Source of the DNA: Hippopus hippopus | Lineage: Eukaryota > Mollusca > Bivalvia > Cardiida > Cardiidae | DNA: 64,000 nucleotides | Assembly: GCA_946811185.2 (NCBI GenBank) | Contig: OX328102.1 | Span: forward strand, 62,699,416-62,763,415 | Reading direction: 5' to 3' | Shown: positions 63,892-64,000 of the stretch, piece after piece | Position numbering within the stretch: the first letter of the stretch is position 1 | Layout: every line of letters starts with the position of its first letter | Made by a program: the position numbers and the translations under genes | Notes under the pieces: model-generated | What the model saw: only the letters and a program-made list of their open reading frames with translations | Databases searched by the model: none | Told to the model about the DNA's origin: nothing

Positions 63892-64000
63892 CTGTAAACA
63901 AACAGTCTACATTTAAACACAACAAAACATTGAAATAACAAGCTTACAGAGGATGTTACGATAATAACTGTTTTTCCAGGTTGTAAAATTTAAGACTTTT

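Noticed and set aside
63654..63938. Plus-strand open frame at the right edge
   Set aside because: It is the antisense shadow of the exon at 63,739-63,891.

Overview
The window is animal nuclear DNA, AT-rich and intron-rich, and very densely packed with short interspersed repeats. Repeat families that I recall from bivalve genomes are present: a foldback with GCCTGCGC arms, a repeat containing 'GGGGCATAACTGTGTCAAAA', and a 'GGGCCATGATGGCCCTG' element. I therefore infer a bivalve mollusc, probably a heterodont clam or mussel. The species cannot be fixed from the sequence alone.

One host gene occupies essentially the whole window on the minus strand. I traced 38 candidate exons from 63,891 down to 324. 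Each has AG/GT borders, and every successive junction is compatible in reading phase. Together they encode about 1,965 residues ending in TAA at 324-326. From remembered family features (a VPPPPILLSRT motif, a fibronectin-III-like stretch, FEKLLDDQ..VDFRW, and AAYKWW near the C-terminal third) I identify it as CFAP54. CFAP54 is a roughly 3,000-residue protein of the C1d projection of the ciliary central apparatus. The 5' third of the gene should lie beyond the right edge.

The introns hold about 70 copies or fragments of one roughly 229-bp MITE. It has TTAA target duplications and CCCTTTACC ends, so it is piggyBac-like, and it carries a near-perfect 66-bp central palindrome. It makes up about a fifth of the window. 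Other contents are a mariner element with a frameshifted transposase (3,462-4,767), at least three tRNA-derived SINE families, several other foldback MITEs, minisatellites, and a palindrome next to an element with CRE and YY1-like motifs (32.9-33.4 kb). Nested insertions give paralogous empty sites and target duplications that can be read directly.

The most unusual observations are two. First, partial tandem duplications of the 3' parts of four CFAP54 exons lie just downstream of the parent exon; one of them (56,145-56,237) is an in-frame, splice-competent 31-codon cassette whose candidate acceptor lies at or next to the edge of a truncated MITE. Second, the MITE occurs as symmetric isomers (left-left and right-right) whose lengths match arm exchange through the central palindrome.
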